Assembly (NCBI GenBank): GCA_951799405.1
Contig: OX637334.1
Span: forward strand, 6,448,001 to 6,512,000
Direction of reading: 5' to 3'
Length of the DNA stretch: 64,000 nucleotides
From: Agapetus fuscipes
Taxonomy: Eukaryota; Arthropoda; Insecta; Trichoptera; Glossosomatidae
In this document: in pieces, positions 63,495 to 64,000 of the stretch
Layout of the letters: every line of letters starts with the position of its first letter
Position numbering within the stretch: the stretch's first letter is position 1
The notes under the pieces: generated by a model
What the model saw: the letters and a program-made list of their open reading frames with translations, nothing else
What the model was told of the DNA's origin: nothing
Databases searched by the model: none
Made by a program: the position numbers and the translations under genes

Positions 63495-63690
63495 AGAGGC
63501 GGTGATACTGGAGGGGTCTCGTGGATAGGATGGACAGTTGGAGAATTCCCCATGTAGCTGCACACAGTATACCTGGAGGACATCGCCTACAAGGAAGACC
63601 GCTAAAAAGATGAAGAGATAGCTGGCGCTCTACTTCCCAACAGATAACTACGTTCAATAACAGATAAGTAATTTAAAACAAGAAGAAGAA
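63495..63690 (+). pseudogene. LINE ORF2 3' end with a GAA-rich tail
   Basis: The frame holds RMDSWRIPHVAAHSIPGGHR, LQGRPLKR, a stop, and RDSWRSTSQQITTFN, like the GRP.KRW.D....... ..WR closing pattern. It ends in AACAAGAAGAAGAAGG, a likely retroposon tail. It is joined to the truncated SA body at about 63475. Confidence 0.55.
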
Positions 63691-63824
63691 GGTAGTTACA
63701 TAATCTACAGTTTCTTAATAATAATAATAATTGGGCAATTTTTATATGGCGCCGTTTAGTGGCACTAGCCACCCCAAGGGCGCTTAAGGGTAGTTAATAT
63801 GTCGCTGCTCTTCCATGTAATTCC

Positions 63825-64000
63825 ATTGTCACTGGTATGGTCGAGCGGATAAGTTCGAACCCCGCCTGCGCTATGTCTTATTGACAAATACTTTGACCCT
63901 GGCTCAACCGATGTCATTGGGTAACTATTATTTAATAACTTATTAAAATTTTAGGTAATGAATTATTATTAATTGTTAATGCCTCTTTCTGGCTAGGCAA
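63825..64000 (+). mobile_element. SD SINE, cut by the window end
   Basis: GGTATGGTCGAGCGGATAAG, GTTCGAACCCCGCC, CTTTGACCCTGGCTCAACCG, ATGTCATTGGGTAACTATTA, the TAATAACTTATTAA tract and TTTCTGGCTAGGCAA. Confidence 0.82.

Overview
This window is nuclear DNA from an insect, most likely a moth or butterfly. The reasons are a 14-exon gene with GT-AG introns, an intronless forkhead gene, AT-rich intergenic DNA with the TAGGTACCTACCTA-type runs common in Lepidoptera, and dense small interspersed repeats. The order is an inference; no species is claimed.

Genes. (1) 5973-13952, minus strand: a complete 694-residue half ABC transporter assembled here from 14 exons, with the features of mitochondrial ABCB8. 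(2) 25843-26739, plus strand: an intronless 298-residue FoxD-type forkhead transcription factor with a C-terminal eh1-like Groucho motif. Three GC-rich patches at about 21440-21565, 23040-23180 and 24290-24445 lie upstream of it and may be regulatory. I see no other cellular gene that I can defend. The two genes face away from each other, about 12 kb apart, and nothing shows that they work together.

Repeats. The rest is mostly mobile DNA. Four dispersed families account for most of it. LB is a ~250-450 bp sequence that can be read directly as the 3' end of a non-LTR retrotransposon (LINE): two copies run from the last codons of the reverse-transcriptase ORF, through the stop, into the repeat and its TTAGATT-type tail. 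SA, SC and SD are three SINE families with recognisable tRNA-like heads (A and B boxes). There are also remnants of several other LINEs, one 1.8-kb hAT transposon, several short terminal-inverted-repeat elements (two with clear and two with near 8-bp target duplications), foldback elements and minisatellites.

Layout. 1-5.9 kb: repeat mosaic with LINE remnants and a 17-bp minisatellite. 6-14 kb: ABCB8, with SINE, LINE and MITE insertions in its introns. 15-18.1 kb: a nest of insertions within insertions. 18.1-25.8 kb: repeats and sparse DNA upstream of FoxD. 25.8-26.9 kb: FoxD. 27-64 kb: repeat mosaic, including a 12-copy 64-bp minisatellite at 32.7-33.5 kb grown from a LINE coding segment.

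The most interesting content is the layered history of mobile elements rather than a new gene system: insertion order can be read from interrupted copies, a LINE tail carrying an inserted MITE occurs at both ends of the window, and one SINE contains a perfect 20-bp hairpin typical of a template switch.
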